A stretch of 64,000 bases of DNA from Rhipidocladum racemiflorum. Lineage: Eukaryota > Streptophyta > Magnoliopsida > Poales > Poaceae. Positions 10,401 through 20,660 of the stretch are shown one piece after another; the stretch's first letter is position 1; every line of letters begins with the position of its first letter. Below the pieces are notes generated by a model. The model was not told where the DNA came from. It saw only the letters and a list, made by a program, of their open reading frames with translations, and searched no databases. The DNA is taken from positions 48,441,849 to 48,505,848 of the forward strand of contig CM070581.1 in NCBI GenBank assembly GCA_036346355.1, written 5' to 3'. The position numbers and the translations under genes were made by a program.

Positions 10401-11054
10401 CACTCGGGGATTACATCAAGGGTTAGGCTTTCATGAAAATAACTTGGACTTTGGAAAATGGTTGGGTTGGAACTGAGAATTGGATGTAGGATGGGAAATG
10501 CGTTATTTGTGCAATTATTGTGAAAGTTATTATCTTTATTATTGTTTTTACTGCTTTGCAATTTATTACTGTATTTACACATGCTGCTTTACTACAAATG
10601 AACCTGTTAGCCTATCCTTTGTAATAAGCCATGCATGTAGAATATTAGCTTGCATTCTGTGCATGACTTGCTGAGTACAAAGTACTCACCCCTTGCAAAA
10701 TACAACATTAGTTGAAGAAGAGGCTACACCAGCTTTGGAGGAGGAATTTTAGGAGGAACCGTCTACTTAGGGGAAAGCCCAGTCAGTTGCCTGTGGCATA
10801 TTGGTTGGCGCCACGCATTTCTTTATTTTTTCGCTGCAGTTATTTCTTTGAATAAGTTTTCGCCCTACAAGGCATACTTTTGTAACTTGACCATAAGGTC
10901 GAGCAACCAGTTTGGTTATTCTAAATAAAGTACTTTACTATTTCGTTGAGTATGATTGTGATATTTACCAATGTTGAGACTGTGTGCACTAGCGTGATCC
11001 TGGACTAGTGCGGAATACACAGAGGGTCCGGATTTGCAAATTCGGGTCCCGACA
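7414..11054 (+). repeat. Complete 3' LTR (3641 bp), called LTR-B here, same family as LTR-A
   Basis: It has TG...CA termini. It carries a U3 palindrome at 7801-7822 (CCGTTGGATC/GATCCAACGG) and the variant at 8792-8813, a TATA box TATTTAAAG at 8011-8019, and CTATTCGAATAG at 10367-10378. A GAGTAC/GTACTC hairpin lies at 10673-10687. A leader ORF (8021 onward) ends at a donor CCCAG|GTAACG at about 8349. The acidic exon 9436-9515 ends AAG|GCAAGT and the last exon begins at 10712. The frame from the leader exon into the acidic exon is kept, but one T is missing before the GC donor compared with LTR-A, which breaks the frame into the last exon. Confidence 0.9.
8011..8019 (+). promoter_or_regulatory. 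TATA box of LTR-B
   Basis: TATTTAAAG lies downstream of the U3 palindrome and at the start of the GC-rich leader. The equivalent site in the minus-strand LTR 29458-31557 is TATTTAAT at 31013-31006. Confidence 0.5.
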
Positions 11055-11922
11055 ATGATCTTATTTAGACCACGCAAAATGTTGAGGACCATTGTACGAT
11101 CATCAATTGGTGAATCAACGTTGCGGAGAGCGTCAGCAAGGCGCTTTTGCTCTTTGCAGTATGCGGTGATGGTGATGGAGAGATCGCCCTGTTGTAGACC
11201 GTGAAAGGCAGCGAGGAGGCTGATAGTGCAGCTCTCCTTGTTGCCGCAGAAAAGACATTCGACAGCAAGCCAAAGAGCCCTAGCGTCTTGGTCTTTGTCG
11301 AGGATGATATCCAGCACCTCCTGAGTTATGGATCCGTACATGACATAGCAGACAACATAGTCATCAGAGACCCAAACCGCATCATTAGCCTGAGCAGGGG
11401 CTATTCCATCGATCTGATGCAGTAGGCCATGGCGACCAAGTAGGGCCTTGAAGAGAATATCCCACTTGGTGAAGTTGCCAGCGTCAAGGTCCAGCATGAC
11501 CGGAAGCGGTCCACGTGTAGCAGCTGAGAGAACAGCACCACTAGAGACGGGGGAGACGGCGACTGGAAGCTGGTTTGCAGCACCAGAGAGAACTGGCGGA
11601 GAAGAGCCCGATGTCTCATCCGGGACGGTGGACATGGCGATGGTGGGGTTTGACTTGAGAGGGCGGCGTCAAGATGACAATTGCAGAGGCCAACATCGGG
11701 AGGAGGATAGGCGTATAGCAGTGGAGAGGGACGGTGCATCGGGAGGGCGTTAGCAGAGGGAGACGCGTTGGGAGGGCAATTGCAGAGGACGGCGCGCGGT
11801 AGGTGGAGAGAGCAGCGCCGAGAGGACGGACGAGTCCGCGCTAGGAGGGCCGATTGGAGAGGCGGCGCACCACGGGTAGGATCTGGTTGGGAAGGGAGAG
11901 AAAACCTAGTCTCCTGATACCA
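11055..11922 (-). pseudogene. Ty1/copia gag N-terminus and primer-binding site
   Basis: The minus-strand ORF starts at 11635 (MSTVPDETSGSSPP). It contains a UBN2-type copia gag: a segment reading FTKWDILFKALLGRHGLLHQI, then LDKDQDARALWLAVECLF, then RTMVLNILRGLNKI, where it meets the gypsy insertion at 11054. It continues at 7029. A primer site TGGTATCAGGAG (minus strand, 11922-11911) lies directly inside the LTR and matches the initiator-Met tRNA type. Confidence 0.85.
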
Positions 11923-12126
11923 TGCAAGTGAGATTGCTTTGGGTAAAACTCTGCATACTTTAGGGCCTGTGCTTCTCTCATATTTATACAACATACATGG
12001 GAGTCTATCTCTAAAGATAGAAACAAATAACAGAATCCTAAACAAAGGAAACTAATATCAGTCATAAAGAGGGTGCCAACTATGGGTAGATATCCTATCT
12101 AATCAAATCAAGATGGATTGTTAACA
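11923..12126 (-). repeat. 5' LTR of the minus-strand Ty1/copia element (about 204 bp)
   Basis: Read on the minus strand it starts TGTTAACAATCC and ends ACTTGCA, immediately before the primer site. About 200 bp is normal for short-LTR copia lineages (Ale/Retrofit type). The outer end could be about 9 bases further out. The partner 3' LTR lies outside the window or has been lost. Confidence 0.65.
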
Positions 12127-12314
12127 CCAAGTAACAATCTGTCACAAGCGGCATAGACGACATAGATCAATAGAAAAGGAAGTAAGAGAGATCCAATGCC
12201 TAAGGTTGGCTGACGGTAATTGTCGGGTGACACTGCAGCTGTAATTAGTTGCAATTGTATTACCAAACAGCAAAGTTAAAAGGTGAAAGGGGTTAAGGGG
12301 AGATGGACAGATTC
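12127..12314. other. Unassigned spacer between two retroelements
   Basis: About 190 bp between the copia LTR and the proposed start of the Reina-like LTR. I see no ORF, repeat or motif that identifies it. It may be old flanking DNA, or part of the neighbouring LTR if that LTR's start has been placed too late. Confidence 0.4.
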
Positions 12315-12883
12315 TGTTAGAGATCTTTTACAGTGGATTAAAATCAATATAAGCCGTCCATTCCTTTAAATCTAATGGTTGAAATTAATTTAAATCTAAT
12401 TATACTACCACCTGTAGTATTGGTAGTAAAATTCAGAAAGGGGTAATGTCGGTCCCCGAATTTAAATTCGACTCGCGCGGCAAACTTTAACCCTAACCAG
12501 ACTATAGCCGCAATTGGGTTCGAATAGTAACTTCCTAGAGTATCCTAAACCGTCCCTTAGAAGTGTCCAAAGCTCAACCGCAGGTTTGGAGCAGGGACAC
12601 TCCAAGCTGCAAATGTGTTTTTCATCCAAGTTTGGGGCCTTGCAACTTGAAGATCTGGGATGATCTAAGATGTGTATGTCGCTTGGTCGCAGACTAGAAA
12701 CTTTTCTCTCCGACATGGTGGGGTTTGCACCGAGATTCGACATCTAATCCTGTGCTGGAAATTCTGGGCGCTCCGGAGTATCCGGACAAAAGGTCCGGAG
12801 TGTCCGGATTGGGTCGACCGAAGGCCTTAACCTGGAGTATCTGGACTAAAGGTCCGGAGAGTCCGGACTTGGTGCGGGTTGGG

Positions 12884-12890
12884 TATAAAA
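12884..12890 (+). promoter_or_regulatory. TATA box of LTR-2
   Basis: TATAAAA lies just after the CCGGA repeats and before the GC- and CT-rich leader. It is the clearest core promoter among the LTRs of this window. Confidence 0.6.
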
Positions 12891-13117
12891 TCCCGTTTCT
12901 TGGCTCCTTAGTCATTTCCTCTTCTCCTACCGGTTGCTCTCCATTCCCCATGCGCTCTCCTCCACTCTGAGCTCCTCTCTGGTGCCTCCCCACCGGCCGG
13001 TGTCCTTCTGTGGCTCCTCCTCGGCGACTTCCCCACTCTGGTGTCCTCAAGCTCCTCTCCAAGTCGGCGTCCTCCTTCCCCTACCCGGTTATCCCTTCTT
13101 CTCCTCCATCCTCCTTG

Positions 13118-14868
13118 AAGGTAAGACCTCTTCTTGGAGTTGCTTCGTTGGTTCTTGGATTCTAGGAACTCCCGTGGGGGTGGATTTGGGGCTTAGTTAT
13201 GTAGGTTGGGGGTTTGGGGGCAAACTTGGGAAATGTTAGGGTTTTGGTGTGTAGTTGGATTTGGGGGTGGATTAGGCGGTGTTAGGGTATAGGGTGAGAG
13301 ATCGTGTAGAGGTGATGCCATTCCTAGGGTCAAATTTAGTTTTGGTTGCGGGCTACAAAAGTGAGCGTCGGTCTATCGTGTTTCGGGCTAGCTCGGCGCT
13401 TCTCCGGCTTGGCCGGGTGTAGAAAAGTTGTAGATCGGGTCCCCGCGGTGTCGTAGAACTTGGGGCACCTCGATCCCTCGAGTCATTTGGGCAAGCTGTG
13501 CGGTGTCCGGAGTGTCCGGACAAAATATCCAGAATGTCTGACTTATCCGGACTATCCGGGCTGCATGTTCTGTTTCGGTGGGGAAATGCATTCGTATTTC
13601 AATTCATTTGCATCGCATGCATCTTATTCATGCATTATACTCGTGTAGAGAGCGATTCCGCGGAGATTGGCGGGGCGGTGACTGAGGGGGTTGTCGATGA
13701 ACAAGTCGTTGTCGATACTCAAGCAGAAGCCTCAGGCAAGCACCTAAGCATATTCAACCTCATGTGTAAATTTTATTTTGGTGAATAAATTGCTTATTTG
13801 ATGACTAAGTCGTGCATTAGGAGTTGAATGGTGAGAGTGGTACTAGATCCTAATTGTTGCATTTACACCCTTCGATATTTGTTGAACACCTCCTTTGGAG
13901 CTAGTCTATGGGTAATTATAATGTGTCCGTGCTTAGTTTACTTAGATGTCGGGTGTGGGCCAAGTGATGGACGGTTCCATCGCTTGAGATTAATTACTTC
14001 ACAAATGTGGGGCCGCAATGCTTATGGCTTTGTTGAAATGTTGAATTGAGACTGGGCGAGAAAGTTGGATCATTTGGGTGTGGAGACCCCAGTGTGTAGT
14101 CTCGCCTATGTCTGTTAAGGACCGACCCGTTGTTTGCCATGTTGATCGAGCACACCTTGTTAATCGCATGCCTGATAATGGTACGGTAAGCTATTCTTTC
14201 GTCGCATACTGCCCGATGGGTCATGCCCTCATGCGGTTGTACGTGGTTGAGGGCAAGGCTTAGGCCGACCCTCGAGGGCCAAGCGAGGCTTGGGCCGCTC
14301 GAGGGGGTGCTAGGTGCTCGGACCGCATGAAGATGGCTCAACGAGTAGGTATGGATGGGAGGAGGGTTGACATGAGGTTCCTTGTGGCACATGTCGTGCG
14401 ATTGATGATCCCCTGCAGGGTTGAGAAAGCGATTCAAATTACTGTGCTCTCGGATATGAGCACGCTTGTATCATCCAACATTTCAATGTAGTAACAACTT
14501 GAACTTGATGCTAGTTGGCTTGGATGGTGATGCTTGTTTACGATGTCACTTGCTTTACTTTAATTGTAAAGTTTCATATTTCACTCTAGTAATAGGTGAT
14601 ATCCATAAATGCTATAAAATCTATGAATTTGAGTGGTGGAATGTAATTATACAACAAAGTTAAGCTTTTCCGCACTTTTTACCGTAAGCTTATTTCCTTG
14701 CTACAACCAAATGCATATTCCTTCGAGTCGGTCATATATGGACCATGGGTAAGTCTTACGTGTAACTTTTGTACTCATGCTTCTGCTTCGTGGTTTTCAG
14801 GTGAGGATCAGGACGGATGTGAGTTCTGTTCGTACTGCCTCTCGGTGACAGGGCGGGGCACCGAGTAG
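13118..14868 (+). other. LTR-2 split acidic ORF: leader exon end, internal exon 13649-13735, terminal exon 14801-14868
   Basis: A CT-rich leader exon ends CTTGAAG|GTAAGA near 13120. The internal exon starts after CGTGTAG (13649) and encodes ESDSAEIGGAVTEGVVDEQ and onward to AEAS, ending at CAG|GCAAGC (13735/13736). The terminal exon starts after TTTTCAG (14801) and encodes GEDQDGCEFCSYCLSVTGRG, TE, then TAG at 14866-14868. All three segments join in a single frame (split codons GAG and GGT). The GC-AG intron 13736-14800 is 1065 bp. I find no in-frame ATG in the leader exon. An ATG at 13630 is in frame just before the acidic block but would lie in intron 1. Product unknown; splicing is inferred. 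Confidence 0.5.
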
Positions 14869-15934
14869 AGGCTACCGGCGACGCTGCTTACGCCGGAAGT
14901 GTTTAGGGGTAGGACACTTCCGGAGATGTCGTACTTTTGTTTTAGTTTAGTAGTCGTGTATCCATTTTTGGTTGTACAGCTAGTCTTAAACTACGTCACA
15001 TCTATACTCGAATATTTGGTCACTTTCGTTGCAATCTTTAATGTACTACTGGATTCGCGTCGTGTCTCGTTTGTTACTCCTTTGCTTGGTGGTCTCGTTG
15101 TGTGGTGGTTGTCGTGGTGTTGTTTTGTCTTTGTTTGTGTCCTTTGGGGTCGTGTTTTGTCTTCGTGCGTGAGTGGGTTTGTTGTCGTGCTTCCGCGTTG
15201 CGTGTCCGGTTGTGGGGTTCTGAGTTCGTTGCCCCCTTTATGCAAATTGAGTTGATATGGCAATGGAAGCCAGTATGCAGGGCGATCCTAGGCGAGCTTC
15301 AGGTCGCATATCGGGGGAATACCGGGATTGTTGTCGAGTTATTCGAAGGGTCTCACTGTTGCCTCAATTGGGCTTGGGTGCTAACATTGCGAGCACCATC
15401 GGCGATCCGTTGTTAGCCTCCAAATCCGATGGGGATGACTGAGTCTTCAAATAGCCCGAGGACGGTCTGGGTGGCTCCCGACAGGTAAAAGGGTAAAAAA
15501 TTCTATCATATTATTTGTCCTCTACGGTAAAACACATCCTATGATCCTGATGAATGGCGGATGAATGGATAAGAATCCTCTGAAGATCATTAGGTATTCG
15601 GTGAATCCAAAACTGTGAACGAATTAGGAAAAGTCTAAAATACCTCTGATGAATGGATAAGAAAAGCCTAAAATACTCTTGAGGAATGAATGGTTAGATT
15701 TGATTTCTACTACCACTATTTACTACCTATGTTATCGATCGTAAAATTTCTCTTCTGTTATGGGGTATAATGCTTGTGTATCTAGAAAAGGGGAGAATAC
15801 ATCATGAATGAATGAAATCTGTTATTCGTTTCATTTGCTGTCTTTCTCTTCTTCTATTGTTCTTCCTCAACTCTGTATCCAATTGAATCAATCTCACGTC
15901 CCGACTGGTTCGATGGCCAAGGGATGTGACAACT

Positions 15935-15946
15935 TGGTATCAAAGC
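15935..15946 (+). other. Primer-binding site of the Reina-like element
   Basis: TGGTATCAAAGC lies three bases after the LTR end at 15931 and has the initiator-Met tRNA type sequence used by most plant LTR elements. Confidence 0.8.
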
Positions 15947-16073
15947 TTTGTTCGATCGGCTTCGAGTTGTGAAATTCCAGAGGAGGGTTGGGAACTTGGA
16001 ATCGATTGAGGTCGATTGCAAAGATCTCAGTAAAATCCCCACAATCTGGTTGGTTTGGCTAAAGATCGGACAA

Positions 16074-17482
16074 CATGGCTTCAACTAAGCCTTCGACGTA
16101 GACCCAATTCGTCATTGAGGCTATGGAAGAATCAGAGGGGCAAATGGAGGAAAAGTCATCAACGATCAAAGAGAGTCTCGACCTCCTGTTCACAAGAGTG
16201 GGGGTGATCAACACCTCGCAGAAACAAATCATGGGCCACATGGAGTTGATGGCCAAAGTGGTGGATCAATGGTCCAAGTAGCAGCATGTCCTCATGAAAC
16301 AAATGGAAACCAATGGAGGCCACCGCGCAAGCAGTGGCACGCCTCACGGTGGAAAGGAAGACAAAGGCAAATCAGGATGGTGAAGGGGGAATGTTGGCAA
16401 CGGGCAGGGCGATATTCACGCCAGCACCGCTAGTGTTATGGGCGAGAGTGGAAGATGAGTCTTTGCCTTCCTCTGGAGGTATGCAAGCTATTTGCGCAAC
16501 TAGGATTATGCAGAAAGCATCAGGGTTCAACTCATGGGCCTGGAGGGAGGGCGGAGGAAACATGAGGAATCCCTTGCCAAAACTATCCTTCCCAAAGTTT
16601 GATGGGGAGACTCTGCGTACCTAGCATGATAAGTGTGTGGATTATTTCAAGATGTTCAATATCCCAAAATCAATGTGGGTGAAGGCTGCAACTATGCACA
16701 TGGAAGATCATGTAGCCCACTGGCTTCAAGTGTACAAATCCAAAACGAGTTAGGAGATTGGGAGCAATTTGTTAGTGCTATGGAAAAGAAGTTTGGTGTA
16801 TTTGACCACAGAAGGTCAATAGAGGAGTTGGTGGTGATAAAAACAGACTAGCTCTATGAGTGAATACAAGAAACAATTTGAGGAATTGATGCATGAAATC
16901 TCAATGCACAATCTGTATTATGATGAGGAGCTGTTTGTGTCTAATTTTGTGAGTGGCCTGAAGCTCGAGCTACGGGTGGCAGTACAAGGTCAGGTTCCAA
17001 AGACAGTTGATCGAGCGGCTCTGTTAGCTCATGTGTAGCAAGACGTACTGGATCGCAGTAAGGTCTGGAAGTTGAAACCAAGAGGTGGTCCGGAGGTTGG
17101 TGGGGTAAACAAAATGGAGAATCCACCACTTAATCAGAGATCGCGGCAAGGGGAGTTGTGGAAGGCACGACAATTACGTGAGTGCCATCGTGCCAATAGC
17201 CTTTGTTACCAGTGCGGAGAAAAGTATGAGCCAAATCATCATTTGCAGTGCAAAACAAAGATCCAAGCTCAATTGCAGGCAGTCACCATGGAAGATCAGT
17301 GCGAGCTGTTGTCAGACAATGTGCTTAATATGTTGGAGGTTGCTGTGATGGATGAGGAGGAAAAACATAAGCTATCACTTAATGCCCCTATCATGAGTAG
17401 AAGACTTGGAGATTGTGCGCATTCTGGCACTGGTGAGAAATCAAGTTCTGCTTCTTTTGGTGGATTCGGGTGGTTTGCATAG
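16074..17482 (+). pseudogene. Reina-like gag with zinc knuckle, broken
   Basis: The reading begins MASTKP near 16075 with early stops. It includes KLSFPKFDGETLRT (about 16575-16624), the gag core EQFVSAMEKKFGVFDHRRSIEELVV, and LFVSNFVSGLKLELRVAVQG. A knuckle of the Reina form (CYQCGEKYEPNHHLQC) lies at about 17205-17255. Stops and frame changes split it into at least five pieces. Reina gags have the same order of FPKFDG, YKxQFEEL and CYQCGEKY motifs. Confidence 0.8.
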
Positions 17483-17589
17483 CTTTGTTAATGTGGATTT
17501 CTTGCATAGGATTGGTTGTGTACCACAGAAGGCAACACCAATCAAGGTAGGGGGTGGCAAAGGGTGAACTGTTATAGTGTAATTAGTGG

Positions 17590-20545
17590 GTGCCCGGGTT
17601 GGAATGGTGGTCATAGGGGCATACTTTTAAAACAGATATTAGAGTTCTAGAGCTAGGGACTTACAATGGGATCTTAGGAATGGATTGGCTTAAAGCTCAT
17701 AGCCCCTTGACTTGCCAATTGGACGACAAGACAATAGAGTTTGAACCTAAGGGGAAATAAATTCGGTTGCAAGGAGTGAGAAATGTGGAGAAGGCTGAAG
17801 TTAAAGCATTAACTGTAAATCAATTGGAAAAGTGTCGGAGGTTATGTTGGAATAAAGGAAACAAGGTTCAGACAAAGTCATACCAGTAGAGATTGAAGCA
17901 ATGTTGAAACAATACTCTAATGTCTTTGCAGAACCAAAAGGAGTATGGACATTCTATAAATTTGATTCCAGGAGCAACTCTAGTGAATTCAAGGCCATAT
18001 CGTTACTCGCTATTACATAAAAATGAAATTGAGAGACAGGTATCGGAGATGCTTGCATTCGGTGTGATCATACCGAGTATGAGCCCATTTGCTTCACCGG
18101 TATTGCTGGTACAAAAGAAGGATGGGTCTTGGTGGTTTTGTGTCAACTACTGTCATGTCTGAATGATCTTACAACAAAGAACAAATTTCCTATGCCGGTA
18201 ATTGATGAATTATCCGGCCCAAAGTATTTCTCCAAATTGTATCTCAGGGCTGTTTATCACCAAATATGTAGGAAGGAAGATTATGAAATTAAGACATCCT
18301 TCAAAACTCACCATGGACATTATCAATTCCGAGTTATGCCATTCGGTCTCACCAATGCTCTGGCCACGTTCCAATGTGTGATAAACTCAGTATTGGCAGC
18401 ATATATTTGAAAGTTTGTACTCGTGTTCATGGATGATATACACATTTATAGTCCAGACTTCAACTCCCATATTGAGCACTTGGCTTTGGTCATACAAACT
18501 TGAAAACACACCAATTGTTCACCAAAATATCAAAATGCACTTTCGCTCAACGGCAATTAGAATATCTGGGTCACATTATTTCAGATCAAGGGGTGGCAAC
18601 TGATCCTCAGAAAACTGAAGTGATGTTAGATTGGCCAAAACCAACGAATATGACCGAATTAAGGGGATTTCTTGGGTTGGCTAGCCATTATTGGAAATTT
18701 GTGAAGAACATGGTATTATTACCAAATCACTAACAAACTTACTCAAACAAAAAATATTTTGAGTGGGATAAAATAATAGAAGAAGCTTTCATTCGGCTGA
18801 AACAAGCAATGTCTTCAACTCTAGTACTAAGGTTACCTGATTTCGAACAAGACTTTGAAGTGGAAACTGATGCTTGTGATAATGGAATTGGAGCTGTTCT
18901 ACTGCAATAGAGACATCCATTTGCATTCTTCAGTAAAACCTTGGGTGTAGTTCATCAGAATCTATCCATATACGAGAAAGAGTTTTTGGCTTTAATGATG
19001 GCTGTAGAAAGATGGCGTCCATATTTGCTATGGAATGAGTTTATCATACGTACTGACCACCAGAGTTTGTGCTTCCTAGAAGAGCAGCAGTTACAATCCG
19101 AGATACAGAGAAAATCCATGACATGCCTCATGGGATTGCAGTTCCGAATTGTCTACTAGAAAGGAAAGGAAAATGTAGTAGCAGACACGCTATCCCGAGC
19201 TGGACAACTCTTTAACATAAGGGTAACATCCGAGGTGCAACCAATGTGGGTCCAAGAGGTTGTGACTTCATATACCGCTGATAGTGCAGCACAACAACTT
19301 GCTCAACTGGCTATTCATAGCCCTAACCATGAGGGATTTACACTGCACCAAGGTCTAATTCAAAGTATAGGGAGGATTTGGATCGGAGAGAATTCAGACT
19401 TACGGACGAAATTGATTGTTGTCTTCCACTCAAGTGTCATTGGTGGTCATTTAGGGATTCAAGCAACATATCAAAGACTCAAGAAGTTGTTCAATTGGGC
19501 TAGAATAAAACAGGATATGGAAGATTTTGTGAAGCAATGTGATGTTTATCAACAGGCGAAAAGCGAAAGAGCTAAACCAGCAGGGTTCCTATAGCCTCTA
19601 CCGATTCCCACTGCAGCTTGGCAAGATCTAACCATGGACTTCATTGAAGGGTTGCCAATGTCTGAAGGATATAATGTGATTATGGTGTTGGTAGATCGGT
19701 TTTCGAAATATGCTCATTTTTTGGCTCTTCAACACCCATTTACTGCCCAAAAGGTTGCCAAATTATTTTTAGAACAGATGGTGAGATTACATGGACTTAC
19801 AAAAACTATAACCTCAGACCGGGATAAGGTGTTCACTAACACTTTTTGGGTGAACTGTTCAAGGCTATGGACACCAGGCTGCAGTATAGCATTGCTTATC
19901 ATCCCTAGACAGATGGATAAATCGAGAGAGTTAATCAATGTTTGGAAATGTATTTGCGGTGTGTTGTTCCTACTTCATCGGGAAAATGGAAGGCATGGTT
20001 AGCTCTTGCTAAATTCTGGTATAATACAAACTTGCATATTGCATTGGGGTGTTCACCACTAAAACTGATATATGGGTGCGAGCCAAATTAGGGTGAAGGT
20101 CCCAGTTTGATGTCCAATGAATCTGAAGCTGTTAAGGACATTTTGCAAGAAAGGGAGAGCTACAAAGAACTGGCGAAGCAATATTTAGCAGAAGCTCAGA
20201 ACAGGATGAAGATGCAGGTTGACAAGAACAGGAAGGAGCAACAGTTTTAGGTGGATGAAAAAAGTTTTGCTGAAACTGCAACCATATGCTCAGAGTTCCC
20301 TGATGAATCGTCCATATCCGAAGTTGGCATATAAATTCTATGGGCCTTATTCAGTAGTAGAGAAAATCGGACCAGTGGCTTATCACCTGGACATACCTCA
20401 GGACAGCCTAATTCATCCCGTATTTCACATCTCAGTTGAAAGCATTTACCTCATATTATTCTCCTGTATTTGCTGAATTGCCCAAGGTGATGCAACTAGA
20501 TGCAAGTTCAACGGATCCAGAAGAAGTGCTTGAGATAAGGCTAGT
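17590..20545 (+). pseudogene. Reina-like pol: protease, RT, RNase H, integrase, broken
   Basis: In order: a protease end (GILGMDWLKAH, about 17671-17701); reverse transcriptase (SPVLLVQKKDGSWWFCVNY, then FRVMPFGLTNALATFQ and FMDDIHIYS, so the YxDD box reads FMDD) at 17920-18470; thumb (EYLGHIISDQGVATDP ... LRGFLGLASHYWKFVK) at 18550-18720; and RNase H (ETDACDNGIGAVL, YEKEFLALMMAVERWRPYLL, RTDHQS) at 18860-19190. Integrase HHCC and core follow (FHSSVIGGHLGIQATYQR, MDFIEGLPMSEGYNVIMVL, TSDRDKVF) at 19420-19990. A C-terminal segment (KLAYKFYGPYSVVEKIGPVA) ends at RLVK near 20545. At least eight stops or frameshifts are present. The chromodomain proper is absent. Confidence 0.88.
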
Positions 20546-20660
20546 CAAGGGATGTGACACAATGCAAAACATAGAGGATATAACAACTTGCACACCAACA
20601 GTTACATCCAGAGAGCTATACATAAAGAAAAGCATAGCCAAATTTAAAACACTCCAAGAA
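20546..20660. other. 14-bp LTR remnant and polygalacturonase 3' flank
   Basis: 20546-20559 (CAAGGGATGTGACA) is identical to the last 14 bases of the Reina 5' LTR (15918-15931). The rest, to 20660, shows no retroelement similarity and is most simply the 3' untranslated region of the minus-strand polygalacturonase gene, whose stop codon is at 20663-20661. The retroelement therefore ends about 100 bp from the gene's stop codon. Confidence 0.6.

Larger units (their letters stand above)
7030..11054 (+). mobile_element. Ty3/gypsy deletion derivative: 5' LTR stub, integrase end, complete 3' LTR
   Basis: It starts TGTAACACCCC at 7030 and ends CCCGACA at 11054. The flanks are ATGGT (7025-7029) and ATGAT (11055-11059), a 4-of-5 duplication. 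Bases 7030 to about 7193 match the first 164 bases of the complete LTR. They run directly into the end of the internal domain, whose translation gives the usual chromovirus integrase tail EDLTYREHPVKILDTID, one stop, then CRVQWSNHSESEATWERE. A polypurine tract AAGGGGGGAGG follows at 7401-7411 and a full 3' LTR at 7414-11054 (3641 bp). Almost the whole coding region is missing. The element sits in the copia gag gene. Confidence 0.93.
12447..15483 (+). mobile_element. Solo LTR of a Ty3/gypsy element (3037 bp), called LTR-2 here
   Basis: It starts TGTCGGTCCCCG and ends GGCTCCCGACA. The perfect 5-bp duplication GGTAA lies at 12442-12446 and 15484-15488. It sits inside the 5' LTR of the Reina-like element. 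U3 has repeated CCGGA-rich units (GGAGTATCCGGAC and variants at 12771-12870) and a TATA box TATAAAA at 12884-12890. A leader exon, an acidic exon and a terminal exon follow (see the separate entry). Short CCGGA-rich repeats also occur at the left edge of the window (1-60), suggesting a related family. Confidence 0.95.
12315..20559 (+). mobile_element. Reina-like Ty3/gypsy retrotransposon, decayed, with nested solo LTR
   Basis: The 5' LTR is proposed as 12315-12446 plus 15489-15931, about 575 bp in two parts around the solo LTR 12447-15483. The LTR start TGTTAGAG is less certain than its end, GATGTGACA at 15931, which is followed by the primer site TGGTATCAAAGC (15935-15946). Internal readings in order are gag, zinc knuckle, protease, reverse transcriptase, RNase H, integrase and the start of the C-terminal domain, all with many stops. 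The right end is abnormal: after the RLVK motif the sequence jumps to a 14-base copy of the LTR end (20546-20559). Flanks do not show a matching 5-bp duplication (ATTC before 12315, CAATG after 20559), so the ends have been rearranged or the left end is misplaced. Confidence 0.8.

Noticed and set aside
11401..12045. 214-codon minus-strand ORF overlapping the copia gag start
   Set aside because: It overlaps gag in another frame, crosses the primer site and LTR, and is proline- and serine-rich from the C-rich leader. A shadow frame.
14991..15263. Plus- and minus-strand ORFs around 14900-15260
   Set aside because: Opposite-strand ORFs in the end of a GT-rich LTR. Low complexity, no domain, inside the solo LTR 12447-15483.
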